Counted from the stretch's first letter, positions 35,004 through 43,396 are shown. The stretch is 64,000 nucleotides of DNA from Maribacter forsetii DSM 18668 (GCF_000744105.1 NZ_JQLH01000001.1:1302001-1366000), one strand, 5' to 3'. The notes: a model not told the origin generated them from the letters alone. Numbers and translations are program-made.

Positions 35004-35855
35004 TTACGAGAATATTACAGTTTTATTGTTGTACACCATTGTTTTACGTGCAATATGTAGCTTTACGCCCCTGGCAAGCACTATTTTTTCCAAATCTCTA
35101 CCTTTTGCAATAAAATCTTTAATGGAGTGAGAGTGGGTTACTGTTGTTACATCTTGCTCAATAATAGGTCCTGCATCTAATTCCTCTGTTACATAATGGC
35201 TAGTTGCACCTATGATTTTCACCCCTCTCTTAAAAGCTGCATGATAAGGTTTTGCTCCGGCAAACGCAGGTAAGAATGAATGATGAATATTAATAATCTT
35301 ATTAGGAAATTTATTTATTAGAGTTCCGCTAACTATTTGCATATATCTAGCTAAAACAATGAAGTCAATATTATATTTTTCTAATAGTGCCAATTGTTCT
35401 TTTTCCGCTTCAATTCTATTCTCCTTAGTAAAGGGTATATGGAAGAAAGGAATATTAAATTGATCAGCTATTTCTTTAAGGTCATTGTGGTTACTTAATA
35501 TAAAAGGTATTTCAACTGCTAATTCTCCTGAGCGATACCTACTTAATATGTCATAAAGACAATGTTTGTACTTAGATACGAAAATGGCCATTTTAGGTAA
35601 TTTATCATCAGTATGTAAGCTCCATTGCATATTGTATGTAGTGGCCAATTCTTTTTGAAAAAGAGATTTAAAATGGTCTAAGTCCGTAAAGTTGTCTTCG
35701 AATTCCACTACGGTACGCATAAAAAATACGTTGGCGGGTTTATCTACATGCTGGTCAAGGTAAACAATGTTCCCTTTGTTTTTACTAATGAACCCGGTAA
35801 CGGTACAAATAATACCTGCTTGATCTGGACAGTGAATTAGAATTGTTGTTTTCAA
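35004..35855 (-). CDS. purU: Formyltetrahydrofolate deformylase
   Basis: Hydrolyses 10-formyl-THF to formate and THF, balancing one-carbon pools. The 283-aa product has an N-terminal ACT domain (ILIHCPDQAGIICTVTGFISKN) and a C-terminal formyltransferase domain with VLARYMQIVSGTL, INIHHSFLPAFAGAKPY and GATSHYVTEELDAGPII, holding the Asn/His/Asp catalytic set of the family. The size matches E. coli PurU. A -7 box lies just upstream. Confidence 0.95.
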   Translation of the reverse strand: MKTTILIHCPDQAGIICTVTGFISKNKGNIVYLDQHVDKPANVFFMRTVVEFEDNFTDLDHFKSLFQKELATTYNMQWSLHTDDKLPKMAIFVSKYKHCLYDILSRYRSGELAVEIPFILSNHNDLKEIADQFNIPFFHIPFTKENRIEAEKEQLALLEKYNIDFIVLARYMQIVSGTLINKFPNKIINIHHSFLPAFAGAKPYHAAFKRGVKIIGATSHYVTEELDAGPIIEQDVTTVTHSHSIKDFIAKGRDLEKIVLARGVKLHIARKTMVYNNKTVIFS

Positions 35856-35875
35856 TTGTATGGTATTTTTGATTT

Positions 35876-35883
35876 CAAAAATA
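35876..35883 (-). promoter_or_regulatory. Candidate -7 box for purU
   Basis: Minus-strand TATTTTTG, 21-28 bp upstream of the purU ATG. Confidence 0.5.
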
Positions 35884-35942
35884 GTCCATAAATCTTGAAT
35901 TGATATTCATTAACCGTTATAATGCTAGATATTTGGGGTAAT

Positions 35943-36332
35943 TTATGAGTGCTCGGATTTCCAAGCCTTATATGACTTTCTAAAGCTTTTTATCTCTTTT
36001 CTAAGTAAGTTAATATACTCTGTTTCTTTTACACCATGTTTCTCAAGACCCATGCAATATGAGTTGATATTTCTTATGATAATGTTGATGTAAGAAATAG
36101 TTTCTAAGCGCTCATTGCTACAATTAGAATATTCTACTTGAGCAATTTTTTGAGGAATTAATATGGAATCCGTTAAGATAGAATTTGCCATAATATCTCT
36201 AAGACTAGTGGACTCGCAAAGGCGCATTAAGTCTTTGTTGAAAGATACATATGAGGCAATCTCTCTACTCATTGTGCAGAGTTCCAATGCTTTTCTGTAA
36301 ATAGGTAAATGTTTTAAACTTCGATATGCCAT
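35943..36332 (-). CDS. Four-helix-bundle protein (S23/IVP-like)
   Basis: A 129-aa all-helical protein. SLKHLPIYRKALELCTMSREIA at the start, and the spacing of helices, resemble the four-helix bundle family named after 23S rRNA intervening-sequence proteins. The match is judged by eye only and several conserved positions differ. No signal peptide or membrane segment. It is divergent from the Lrp-type regulator gene (118 bp between starts). Confidence 0.55.
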   Translation of the reverse strand: MAYRSLKHLPIYRKALELCTMSREIASYVSFNKDLMRLCESTSLRDIMANSILTDSILIPQKIAQVEYSNCSNERLETISYINIIIRNINSYCMGLEKHGVKETEYINLLRKEIKSFRKSYKAWKSEHS

Positions 36333-36415
36333 TATGTGGGGTGTAATTAGCGTCTTATAAAATTACGTTAGTTATTTGTAAATTTTCTATTGAATAGAAA
36401 CGTAATTTGTATTTT

Positions 36416-36423
36416 TACCTTTG
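36416..36423 (+). promoter_or_regulatory. Candidate promoter of the Lrp-type regulator
   Basis: TACCTTTG (-7) with TTG at 36390-36392, spacer 23 bp. Transcription would begin about 20 nt before the TTG start codon. Confidence 0.55.
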
Positions 36424-36450
36424 ATAATAAATAATTAAACAGAAAAACTT

Positions 36451-36900
36451 TTGAATCCAAAGATAGACGAGCTTAATTGGAAAATACTGAAACAATTGCA
36501 AGATAATGCGAGGGAATCCTTTGCAAATATTGGACGTACTGTTGGGCTAACAGCCCCCGCAGTAGCTGAACGTGTTAAGAAAATGGAGGATCTTGGTATT
36601 ATTCATGGTTACAAGGCTACCGTGTCTCATGCATTAACAGGGCACCAATTAAAAGCAATTATTACTTTGAGAGCTTTTATGGGAAAGTTGAAGCCCTTTT
36701 TAGCAGTAGTTCCTACATTACAAGAGGTCATAAATTGTTATAGAATTACCGGAAATGAAAATATTGTTATGGAGGTAGTATTGAAAGATCAGTTTCATTT
36801 AGAGAAGTTTATTGATCAACTAATTCAATATGGCGAAACCAGAACACATATTGTTTTGTCGCAAGTAATTTCAAATGCACCTATGCATAAGATTAAATAG
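36451..36900 (+). CDS. Lrp/AsnC-family transcriptional regulator
   Basis: A 149-aa regulator: N-terminal helix-turn-helix (IDELNWKILKQLQDNARES, TVGLTAPAVAERVKKMEDLGII) and a C-terminal RAM/ACT-like ligand-binding domain (VINCYRITGNENIVMEVVLKD). The start is TTG 36451, directly before the conserved NPKIDELNWKIL, and a promoter box lies at 36416. Members sense amino acids as octamers. The target here is unknown; it is divergent from the four-helix gene. Confidence 0.9.
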   Translation: MNPKIDELNWKILKQLQDNARESFANIGRTVGLTAPAVAERVKKMEDLGIIHGYKATVSHALTGHQLKAIITLRAFMGKLKPFLAVVPTLQEVINCYRITGNENIVMEVVLKDQFHLEKFIDQLIQYGETRTHIVLSQVISNAPMHKIK

Positions 36901-37003
36901 AAATTTATAATTGTTTTAACTAGCTTTAAGTATTGTTTGTAAAATGATTTTTAAAAGACTCTAGGTTAAAAATTATTTTGGCTAGATTTTTGATGCAAAA
37001 TAA

Positions 37004-38419
37004 ATGATGAAAAAAATACTACTCCTGGCATTTGTTTTAATTTCTTCGGCATCCTATTCTCAAGGGCTTAGGCTTTTAAGAGGTGCTATTACGGAAAATC
37101 TAATAGTAAACGATTCTTTGAATGAAACGTATTCACTTTATTTACCTACTAATTTTGATGTTAGTAGACCATGGCCTGTTGCATTTGTTACAGATTTGGA
37201 TGGTAAGGGGAAAGCGGCTGTTTCAATGTTAATCAATGCCGCCGAACAAGAAGGGTATGTGTTGGCTACTTCAAATAATCTTAGTGACTCCCTTTCCATA
37301 GCGGAGAACGTACTGGTTGCAAACAGAATGTTTAACTCTGTTTTTAACACCATACCTACAGCAAAAAACCGTACATATACAGCTGGTTTTGCCAGTGGTG
37401 CTATGTTCGCATCAATTTTACCAACGTTTGTAAGAGAGATTAAAGGTGTTATTTCAATTGGTGCCTCTGTAGGGAATGTTGAGATATTGAATATAAAGCA
37501 GCCCTTTCAGTTTATTGGTTTGGTAAATAGGTCAGATTATAATTTTAAGGATATGTATGACACTAGGCAGATACTAAATAAATTAAAATTTCCTAATGAA
37601 TTGTTAGTATTTGATGGGGATAGAAATTTGCCGGAGAAAGAAACAATTGCAAAAGCGTTTAGAATGTTGACATTGACCAGTATGGCAAAGGGGTATTTAC
37701 AGCGTAACGACAGTTTGATCAATGCATCATATAATGAGTTTTTGGTAGATGTTAATACGAATGTTTCTAAGCAGAAACCACTATTGGCAACCTATCAAAT
37801 GTTAGATATGGAGAAAGTTTTCTATCCTTTAATGGAATTGGATTCCTTAAAAGCTTCGCAAAAAGTATTGAGAAGAAGTACTTCTTACAGACAAGCCAAT
37901 AGAAGTCAGAATAGTTACTTTTTAAAAGAATCGTTTACCAAAGAGGATTATAGTTATTATTTAGAAGAAGATATTATTTCTTATAATTATGCTAATTTAG
38001 GTTGGTGGAATTATCAGATGGATGAACTGCTTAAATTGGATAAAAGTAGTAATCTGTTTGAGCGCCAAATGTCTTCCAGATTAAGGGGGTATATCAATGC
38101 TTTGGTTTCTGATAATATTGATTTTATAGCTGCAGATGAAAAGGTTGATTGGGAGGCTTTAAATTTATTGAATATGATAAAAACTATAACGGCACCAACG
38201 GAACATGAGGGATATTTAAATGTCATATCCGCTAGTTCTAAGATGGAAGATTATGGTACGGCGCTTTTTTATTTAGAAGAGCTTTTGAAAACAGGGTACT
38301 CCGATAAGGAGAAGCTATATTCAATAGAGCATGCATCACTATTTAAAATTATGCCTGAGTTTAATGAGATGATTGAAAAATATCTAAAAGATGCTAGATA
38401 TGATGTTATTGAACAGTAA
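37004..38419 (+). CDS. Exported alpha/beta-hydrolase-like protein with altered nucleophile
   Basis: A 471-aa protein with signal peptide (ending ASYSQ). Residues about 25-230 follow the PHB-depolymerase/esterase pattern: YSLYLPTNFDVSRPWPVAFVTD, then GFASGAMFAS where active relatives have G-x-S-x-G; here the expected serine is Ala (codon GCC near 37391). Residues about 250-471 are helical and TPR-like, ending YLEELLKTGYSDKEKLYSI, LFKIMPEFNEMIEKYLK. It is probably a non-catalytic or differently acting envelope protein. Its 3' end overlaps the convergent next gene by 14 bp. Confidence 0.65.
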   Translation: MMKKILLLAFVLISSASYSQGLRLLRGAITENLIVNDSLNETYSLYLPTNFDVSRPWPVAFVTDLDGKGKAAVSMLINAAEQEGYVLATSNNLSDSLSIAENVLVANRMFNSVFNTIPTAKNRTYTAGFASGAMFASILPTFVREIKGVISIGASVGNVEILNIKQPFQFIGLVNRSDYNFKDMYDTRQILNKLKFPNELLVFDGDRNLPEKETIAKAFRMLTLTSMAKGYLQRNDSLINASYNEFLVDVNTNVSKQKPLLATYQMLDMEKVFYPLMELDSLKASQKVLRRSTSYRQANRSQNSYFLKESFTKEDYSYYLEEDIISYNYANLGWWNYQMDELLKLDKSSNLFERQMSSRLRGYINALVSDNIDFIAADEKVDWEALNLLNMIKTITAPTEHEGYLNVISASSKMEDYGTALFYLEELLKTGYSDKEKLYSIEHASLFKIMPEFNEMIEKYLKDARYDVIEQ

Positions 38420-39149
38420 GGTGTGGCACCTTTTCTAAATCCCAATCTATGACCAAACCCTTTGCAAGAGATTTTGTGATTTCTTTTCCATAAAGTACTT
38501 CGCAAAGATATAAGGCTGCTTCAAAACTTTTTGCTCCGCCTGCAGACGTAATGTATTTTCCATCGTGAACGAATAGAACATTGTCTTTTATATTCAAATC
38601 AGGAAACATCTTTCTGTAATTTTCCACATCACTAGGGAAGGTGGTGGAAGCAACTGAATCTAAAATTCCTGTTTTTGCTAGAGGGAAGGCTCCATCGCAA
38701 TGGCTTGTCATGTAAAGCGCAGTTTCATCAATTTTTTTAATAAAATCTAACATTACCGTGTCTTTCAAATCACTGTCCATTGAATGTTCTGCACTAGGAA
38801 CTACTAAAACATCTATTTTGGGGAGCTCGTCTTTTGTATAATCATAATCTGGCAGTATGCGAACCCCCTCAAAAGTGGTAATCGGTTCTAAAGTATTGGC
38901 AACTATAAAAGTGTTCATTGCCTTTATGTTCTCTCTATATTTTGTGTGTTGAAAAATATCGAATGGTGCAGTAAATTCAGTGTTAAAAGTACCGTCCATA
39001 ATTAAAAAAGCAACATTGTAGTTTTCAGGATTTAGCTCTGGTATTACTCTTGTCTTTTCTATTTCAACCTCTTTTTCATGTGCTATCTTATTTTCTTGAC
39101 AGCTAAATAGAGATAAAAGTAAAAACGGCAAAACATGTTTAAATTTCAT
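38406..39149 (-). CDS. DJ-1/PfpI-family protein with lipoprotein signal
   Basis: A 247-aa protein. Residues 1-17 are a lipoprotein signal (SLFSC), then the DJ-1/PfpI class I glutamine amidotransferase-like fold: NVAFLIMDGTFNTEFTAPFDIF, IDVLVVPSAEHS and the nucleophile elbow MTSHCDGAFPLA with Cys151, ending TSAGGAKSFEAALYLCEVLYG. Relatives next to AraC regulators are cytoplasmic; export as a lipoprotein is unusual. Possible role: chaperone, glyoxalase-like or amidase in the periplasm; unproven. Confidence 0.82.
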   Translation of the reverse strand: MKFKHVLPFLLLSLFSCQENKIAHEKEVEIEKTRVIPELNPENYNVAFLIMDGTFNTEFTAPFDIFQHTKYRENIKAMNTFIVANTLEPITTFEGVRILPDYDYTKDELPKIDVLVVPSAEHSMDSDLKDTVMLDFIKKIDETALYMTSHCDGAFPLAKTGILDSVASTTFPSDVENYRKMFPDLNIKDNVLFVHDGKYITSAGGAKSFEAALYLCEVLYGKEITKSLAKGLVIDWDLEKVPHLTVQ

Positions 39150-39212
39150 ATTGAAAAAGTATAAGGTTCTAAAGTACGATTATATGTAAAAAAAGGTACA
39201 ACGAATATATTG

Positions 39213-39220
39213 TATTTTTG
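39213..39220 (+). promoter_or_regulatory. -7 box that sets the start of the DUF1684 gene
   Basis: TATTTTTG fits TAnnTTTG and covers the TTG at 39218, so that codon cannot be the translation start; ATG 39239, preceded by aaaggaag, is preferred. Confidence 0.6.
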
Positions 39221-39238
39221 AAGTGTAAAGGAAGAGAT

Positions 39239-39883
39239 ATGAGATTATGTATTGCAGTTTTAGTTTTAGGAATGTTTGTTTCATGCGGACAAGAAAAGAA
39301 ATATCACGATGTAAAGGATGAAGTAGTTGCTACTGCAACATCAAATAAATTGGCGGATATTTTAATTTTTCAGAAAGAATTAAATGCTGAATTTAAAGAC
39401 CCTGAAACTTCTCCATTAGCGGATCGCTTTCGTATTGATTTTGAAAGCTTGGATTTCTTTGAGCCAGATACCAGTTATGTCATTGAGGCAGAATTTATAA
39501 GAACTCCTGAAGCGTTGCCATTTTCAATGCCTACTACTACAGATAGGGAGTCTACGGAGGTTGTATATGCTATCGCTAAGTTCTCTATTAATGGAAAAGC
39601 CCATGAATTGGAAATTTACCAATCTCCAGATTTAATTACTCAAGAAGAATATGAGGATTATCTGTTTTTGCCTTTTACAGATAATACGAATGGTGAGGAA
39701 ACTTATGGTGGTGGTAGATATTTGGATTTAAGAATTCCTGATGGTAATACAATTATTCTTGATTTTAATAAAGCATACAATCCGTATTGTGCTTATAATA
39801 AAAAGTTTAGTTGTCCTCTTGTGCCTGCCGTAAATAATTTAGATACTGAAATTAAAGTAGGGGTAAAGGCATTTGACCACTAA
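39239..39883 (+). CDS. DUF1684-type lipoprotein
   Basis: A 214-aa lipoprotein (MRLCIAVLVLGMFVSC). Body features of the DUF1684 family: FQKELNAEFKDPETSPLADRF, LPFSMPTTTDRE, ELEIYQSPDLI, DYLFLPFTDNTNGEETYGGGRYLDL and the conserved end NKAYNPYCAYNKKFSCPLVP. Function unknown; the family is widespread in marine bacteria. It has its own promoter box and terminator, so it is transcribed alone. Confidence 0.88.
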   Translation: MRLCIAVLVLGMFVSCGQEKKYHDVKDEVVATATSNKLADILIFQKELNAEFKDPETSPLADRFRIDFESLDFFEPDTSYVIEAEFIRTPEALPFSMPTTTDRESTEVVYAIAKFSINGKAHELEIYQSPDLITQEEYEDYLFLPFTDNTNGEETYGGGRYLDLRIPDGNTIILDFNKAYNPYCAYNKKFSCPLVPAVNNLDTEIKVGVKAFDH

Positions 39884-39897
39884 GTTGTAAAAAAATA

Positions 39898-39926
39898 AAA
39901 ACCTCGGCAGGTATTGCCGAGGTTTT
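39898..39926. terminator. Bidirectional terminator between DUF1684 and porin genes
   Basis: AAAACCTCGGCA pairs with TGCCGAGGTTTT around ggtat. It lies between convergent genes. Confidence 0.9.
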
Positions 39927-39968
39927 AAAACTTAAACTATAAAATCAACCATTAATTTTATCAACAAC

Positions 39969-40985
39969 TTAGAAAGAGTAGATAGCTGCTACTAAGAAGG
40001 AAGATAAGCTTTTAGAATCTGCTCCGTCTGCGTCAAAGTAAGGCTCAACATCATTACCCCAAGAATCTAATCTGATCTCAGGCTTAATTATTAAGTTTTC
40101 TACTGAATAACTTCCAGTTAAAGTTAACCCCAATACACTTGGGTTGTCTATACCAGGAGTATCTAAATCAACAGCAAAGTATTCACCTCTTAAACCTATT
40201 GAGAAATCATCTGAAGTAGCATATTGAGGGTAAAGTGCTACACCTGAGAAACCTGCACCGTCATTATCAGCATAAGCTGCATTAATTCCTAAGAAGAAAT
40301 CTTCAGAAAGATCAAAACCACCTGTATAATCTATTTCGAAACCTAATGCTTCACCACCATCGTAGTAGAAGTTAAGGTACTGACCTGAATATCCTAATTG
40401 AGCACCCGCAGAGTAAGCTCCAGTTAAGTTATTGTTCGTATCGGTCACGTTCATAATAGCTAACATTAAGCTAAAATCATCTGAAAGAGCAAAATCAGCC
40501 TTTAAACCTACATGTGAAAATGGTCCGTTAGAAAATAAGCGTGAAGTACTATAGTTAAAGTTACCTACAGGCGAAATTACTTCATATCCTAAATAAGTAT
40601 TAAATCTACCCATTGTTAATGTAGTACCTTCAGATACATTCCAGTAAGCATAAAGTTGGTTTAGGTTATATCCGCCAACAGCTTCATCGCCTCTTGGTCC
40701 AAAAACTACATCTGCAACTACACCGGTTTTCTCACCTTCATAAGTGGCAATAATATTTGCCATACCTAAAGCAAAACCAAGCTCATTTGCAAATGAACTG
40801 CCAAATGATTGTGCTGTGGCATCAGATGCACTCAAGTTTGTTTGATAGTAAGCATCTACCGAACCGCTAATGCTTATTTTTTTCTCTTCTTCATCTTCCT
40901 GAGCTACCAAACCAGCGGCTGCAAAAAGGATAAGACCTGTTGCGAAAATATTTTTTACGTACTTTGTATTAATAATCGTTTTCAT
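39969..40985 (-). CDS. Outer-membrane beta-barrel porin linked to ammonium transport
   Basis: A 338-aa protein with signal peptide (ending GLVAQ), an acidic EDEEE stretch, then alternating amphipathic strands (ISGSVDAYYQTNLSA, TLTMGRFNTYLGYEV, LNFYYDGGEALGFEIDYTGGF) and a C-terminal Phe (FLVAAIYSF), all signs of an outer-membrane barrel. It resembles the OmpL-like/BBP2 group of putative porins. It is the third gene behind the P-II and Amt genes on the same strand, so it probably serves nitrogen uptake; the 96-bp gap before it contains a hairpin. Confidence 0.8.
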   Translation of the reverse strand: MKTIINTKYVKNIFATGLILFAAAGLVAQEDEEEKKISISGSVDAYYQTNLSASDATAQSFGSSFANELGFALGMANIIATYEGEKTGVVADVVFGPRGDEAVGGYNLNQLYAYWNVSEGTTLTMGRFNTYLGYEVISPVGNFNYSTSRLFSNGPFSHVGLKADFALSDDFSLMLAIMNVTDTNNNLTGAYSAGAQLGYSGQYLNFYYDGGEALGFEIDYTGGFDLSEDFFLGINAAYADNDGAGFSGVALYPQYATSDDFSIGLRGEYFAVDLDTPGIDNPSVLGLTLTGSYSVENLIIKPEIRLDSWGNDVEPYFDADGADSKSLSSFLVAAIYSF

Positions 40986-41048
40986 AAATTTTGATTTTTA
41001 TCCCTTTTGGGATGAATTAATTTGAGTAATTTATTGAGAGGTTATGTA

Positions 41049-41074
41049 ACGGAGCGTTCTGCAAAACGCTCCGT
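41049..41074. terminator. Strong hairpin between amt and porin genes
   Basis: ACGGAGCGTT pairs with AACGCTCCGT around a 6-nt loop. The T tract is on the plus strand; on the minus (transcribed) strand no U run follows. It may therefore stabilise mRNA ends or partly attenuate rather than terminate. Confidence 0.6.
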
Positions 41075-41081
41075 ATTTTTT

Positions 41082-42362
41082 TTATTTGTCGCTTGAAATA
41101 TGCTCAGGGTATGCTTCAAGACCATGCTCTGTAATATCCAATCCTTCGATCTCGTCTTGTTTAGAAACTCTTAAACCTATTGTTTTCTTTAATATAAATA
41201 GAACAACAAAGGTTCCAAAAGCAGCCCATAAAATGTAAGCTAAAGAACCGTAAGTCTGAACCCAAAGAAGACTAGCGCCACCTCCGTATAAAAGACCACC
41301 GTCTAAAGCGAATACACCTACTAATACAGTACCGATGAAACCACATGTACCATGTACAGAAATAGCACCTACTGGATCGTCAATTTTAAACTTTTTGTCC
41401 AATATTTCAATAGAAAGAACTACTGCTAGTCCACATACTAGACCTATTGCAACCGCACCCCAGGCATTAACAGCACCACAACCAGCTGTGATACCAACTA
41501 AACCTGCTAAAGCACCATTCAATGTCATAGAAAGATCTGGCTTTCCGTATTTTATCCAAGTAAGGAAAAGAGCGGAGATAGCTCCAATTGCAGCCGCTAA
41601 GTTTGTGTTGATAATTACGCTACCTGCCGCAATAGTATCATCACCACCCCAAGCTAACTGAGAACCACCGTTAAAACCGAACCATCCTAACCAAAGGATA
41701 AGAACACCTAACGCGCCGTACATCATATTGTGACCCGGAATAACTTTTACTTCTCCGTCAACATATTTACCAATTCTTGGACCTACCATAATGGCAGCTA
41801 CCAAAGCAGCACCACCACCTACGGCGTGTACTACAGAAGAACCTGCAAAATCAATAAAACCAGCAGTGTTTAACCACGCATCATCATCAAATGGCCAGTA
41901 CCAGCTACCAGATATTGGGTAAATAAATGTTGTTAATACTGCAGATAAAATTAAATAAGTTGAAAATTTAGTACGTTCTGCAACTGCTCCAGATACAATT
42001 GTAGCCGCTGTTGCACAGAATACAGTTTGGAAAAATAAATTATACCAATCTGTTGCGCTAAAGAAGAAATATCCTTGTTCAGCAGGACTTGATCTAAAAA
42101 AGCCTCCTAATACTAGATCACTACCGTACATGATACCGTATCCTACGGCCCAGAACATAATTGAACCTACGGCAAGGTCCATTAAGTTTTTCATTACTAT
42201 GTTTCCTGAGTTCTTACTTCTGGTAAAACCGACTTCTACCAAAGTGAACCCTGCTTGCATAAAGAAAACTAAAATAGCGGCAATGGTAATCCATAAGGCT
42301 CCCATGTCACCATTTATCGCTTCTATAGCTGCATTCATTGATTCTTGTGTTGCTTCATTCAT
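41082..42362 (-). CDS. amt: Ammonium transporter (Amt family)
   Basis: A 426-aa inner-membrane protein with about eleven hydrophobic segments. Amt blocks: FMQAGFTLVEVGFTRSKN, VVSGAVAERTKF, the signature DFAGSSVVHAVGGGAALVAA, GVLILWLGWFGFNGGS and VGAISVHGTCGFIGTVLVG. The two pore histidines fall in VVHAVGG and SVHGTCG. Moves ammonium/ammonia inward when nitrogen is scarce. It follows the P-II gene by 32 bp, the usual glnK-amtB pairing in reverse order of E. coli naming only. Confidence 0.96.
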   Translation of the reverse strand: MNEATQESMNAAIEAINGDMGALWITIAAILVFFMQAGFTLVEVGFTRSKNSGNIVMKNLMDLAVGSIMFWAVGYGIMYGSDLVLGGFFRSSPAEQGYFFFSATDWYNLFFQTVFCATAATIVSGAVAERTKFSTYLILSAVLTTFIYPISGSWYWPFDDDAWLNTAGFIDFAGSSVVHAVGGGAALVAAIMVGPRIGKYVDGEVKVIPGHNMMYGALGVLILWLGWFGFNGGSQLAWGGDDTIAAGSVIINTNLAAAIGAISALFLTWIKYGKPDLSMTLNGALAGLVGITAGCGAVNAWGAVAIGLVCGLAVVLSIEILDKKFKIDDPVGAISVHGTCGFIGTVLVGVFALDGGLLYGGGASLLWVQTYGSLAYILWAAFGTFVVLFILKKTIGLRVSKQDEIEGLDITEHGLEAYPEHISSDK

Positions 42363-42394
42363 AATTGTAATTTTTTGAGTGGTTCTTATAAGGG

Positions 42395-42733
42395 TTAGTT
42401 AATTCCTGCCAAACCTTTTTCTTTGGTTCTAATTCTATAGGCTTCTAATACTTCTGATACAAATACTTTTCCGTCACCAACATTACCTGAATATGCCGAT
42501 TCTAAAATTGTATCTACTGTTTTTTCTAAAAAGTCATCTGAAACAACTATAGATAAATACCTACGTTGAATATCTGTAGTGCTGTAAGAAATTCCACGAT
42601 AAACATGCCCTTGTTTTTCATTTCCTACCCCGGTTACATCCCAGTAACTGAAGAAGTTCACCTCTATTTGATGCAATGCCTCTTTGACATCGTCAAATTT
42701 TGATTTTCTAATAATTGCCTCGATTTTTTTCAT
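42395..42733 (-). CDS. P-II family nitrogen regulatory protein
   Basis: A 112-aa P-II trimer subunit; the start was moved to ATG 42733 (MKKIEAIIRKSKFDDVKEAL), since the extra codons before it are not family-like and lie at the promoter. The B and C loops are normal (SGNVGDGKVFV, YRIRTKEKG), so ATP/2-oxoglutarate binding is expected. The T loop is unusual: YRGISYSTTDIQRRYL in place of YRGAEYMVDFLPKVKI. Tyr50 matches the uridylylated Tyr51 of E. coli, but the basic DIQRR end is different. It should gate Amt, encoded just downstream. Confidence 0.93.
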   Translation of the reverse strand: MKKIEAIIRKSKFDDVKEALHQIEVNFFSYWDVTGVGNEKQGHVYRGISYSTTDIQRRYLSIVVSDDFLEKTVDTILESAYSGNVGDGKVFVSEVLEAYRIRTKEKGLAGIN

Positions 42734-42755
42734 TTGAATAAGTTTTTGATATTGC

Positions 42756-42763
42756 CAAATATA
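42756..42763 (-). promoter_or_regulatory. -7 box of the P-II/amt operon
   Basis: Minus-strand TATATTTG, 23-30 bp upstream of the P-II ATG. No TTG at -33; the place is occupied by an inverted repeat, which suggests regulator-dependent transcription. Confidence 0.6.
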
Positions 42764-42780
42764 TGTTAAAAACATTCACA

Positions 42781-42797
42781 CCCTAAAAATATTAGGG
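42781..42797. promoter_or_regulatory. Operator-like inverted repeat, proximal, P-II/amt promoter
   Basis: CCCTAA-N5-TTAGGG, centred at 42789, about position -37 from the inferred transcription start (near 42752). It covers the -33 region. Confidence 0.55.
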
Positions 42798-42834
42798 GAT
42801 CACTGCTGATTTTTGTCAGTATGATAATTTATAC

Positions 42835-42850
42835 CCCTAAAAATTTAGGG
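42835..42850. promoter_or_regulatory. Operator-like inverted repeat, distal, P-II/amt promoter
   Basis: CCCTAA-N4-TTAGGG with the same arms as the proximal copy, centred about 53.5 bp further upstream (about five helical turns), near position -90. The remaining gap to 43024 shows no gene. Confidence 0.55.
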
Positions 42851-43024
42851 TATTGTTATTATTGGATGTTTATATTAAAGATAACGAGAGTGAGGAATAG
42901 TGATTTGGGACTTATCATAAAATAATCGTCAGAAAATTGACTAATTATCTAACGATTGTTTAATAAAACGGCAAATACTTAAAAAAATGTATAAAAATAA
43001 AATAGTGAGCAATGAATGTTATTT

Positions 43025-43396
43025 CTATAACATTTTGCAAATCCATAGCCCAAATGATATAGCAAGTATACCAATAGCTACACTTAAGCCCATATATAGG
43101 GATGTTTGAAGTAGTGAGGATTCTTTAAATAAGATGTTACTTTCTAGTGCAAAGGTTGAAAAGGTAGTGAAGCCACCACAGAAACCGGTAGCCAATAATA
43201 ATGTCTGGTTTTCTGAAATGTAATTGTTTTTGAGAGAGAGTCCTATTAGTATACCTATAAGTAGACAGCCAATAATATTGACCAAAAAGGTACCTAAATA
43301 GAAATTTGAATAGTAGGTATTTAGGTTCTTAGATACATAGTATCTTAAAATACTACCAAAACCTCCGCCTAAAAAAACCAGTAAAAATTGTTTCAT
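43025..43396 (-). CDS. crcB: Fluoride channel (CrcB/Fluc family)
   Basis: A 123-aa protein with four hydrophobic segments. CrcB/Fluc blocks: LLVFLGGGFGSILRYYVS, the pore Asn in GTFLVNIIGCLLIG, and ATGFCGGFTTFSTFALES with the Phe box. Works as a dual-topology dimer exporting F-. It starts 18 bp after the stop of a 59-aa membrane microprotein on the same strand, so they are probably one transcript. No fluoride riboswitch was recognised upstream. Confidence 0.93.
   Translation of the reverse strand: MKQFLLVFLGGGFGSILRYYVSKNLNTYYSNFYLGTFLVNIIGCLLIGILIGLSLKNNYISENQTLLLATGFCGGFTTFSTFALESNILFKESSLLQTSLYMGLSVAIGILAISFGLWICKML

Noticed and set aside
39218..39238. TTG as start of the DUF1684 gene
   Set aside because: The codon is part of a TATTTTTG promoter box; ATG 39239 has a purine-rich leader and begins the signal peptide.
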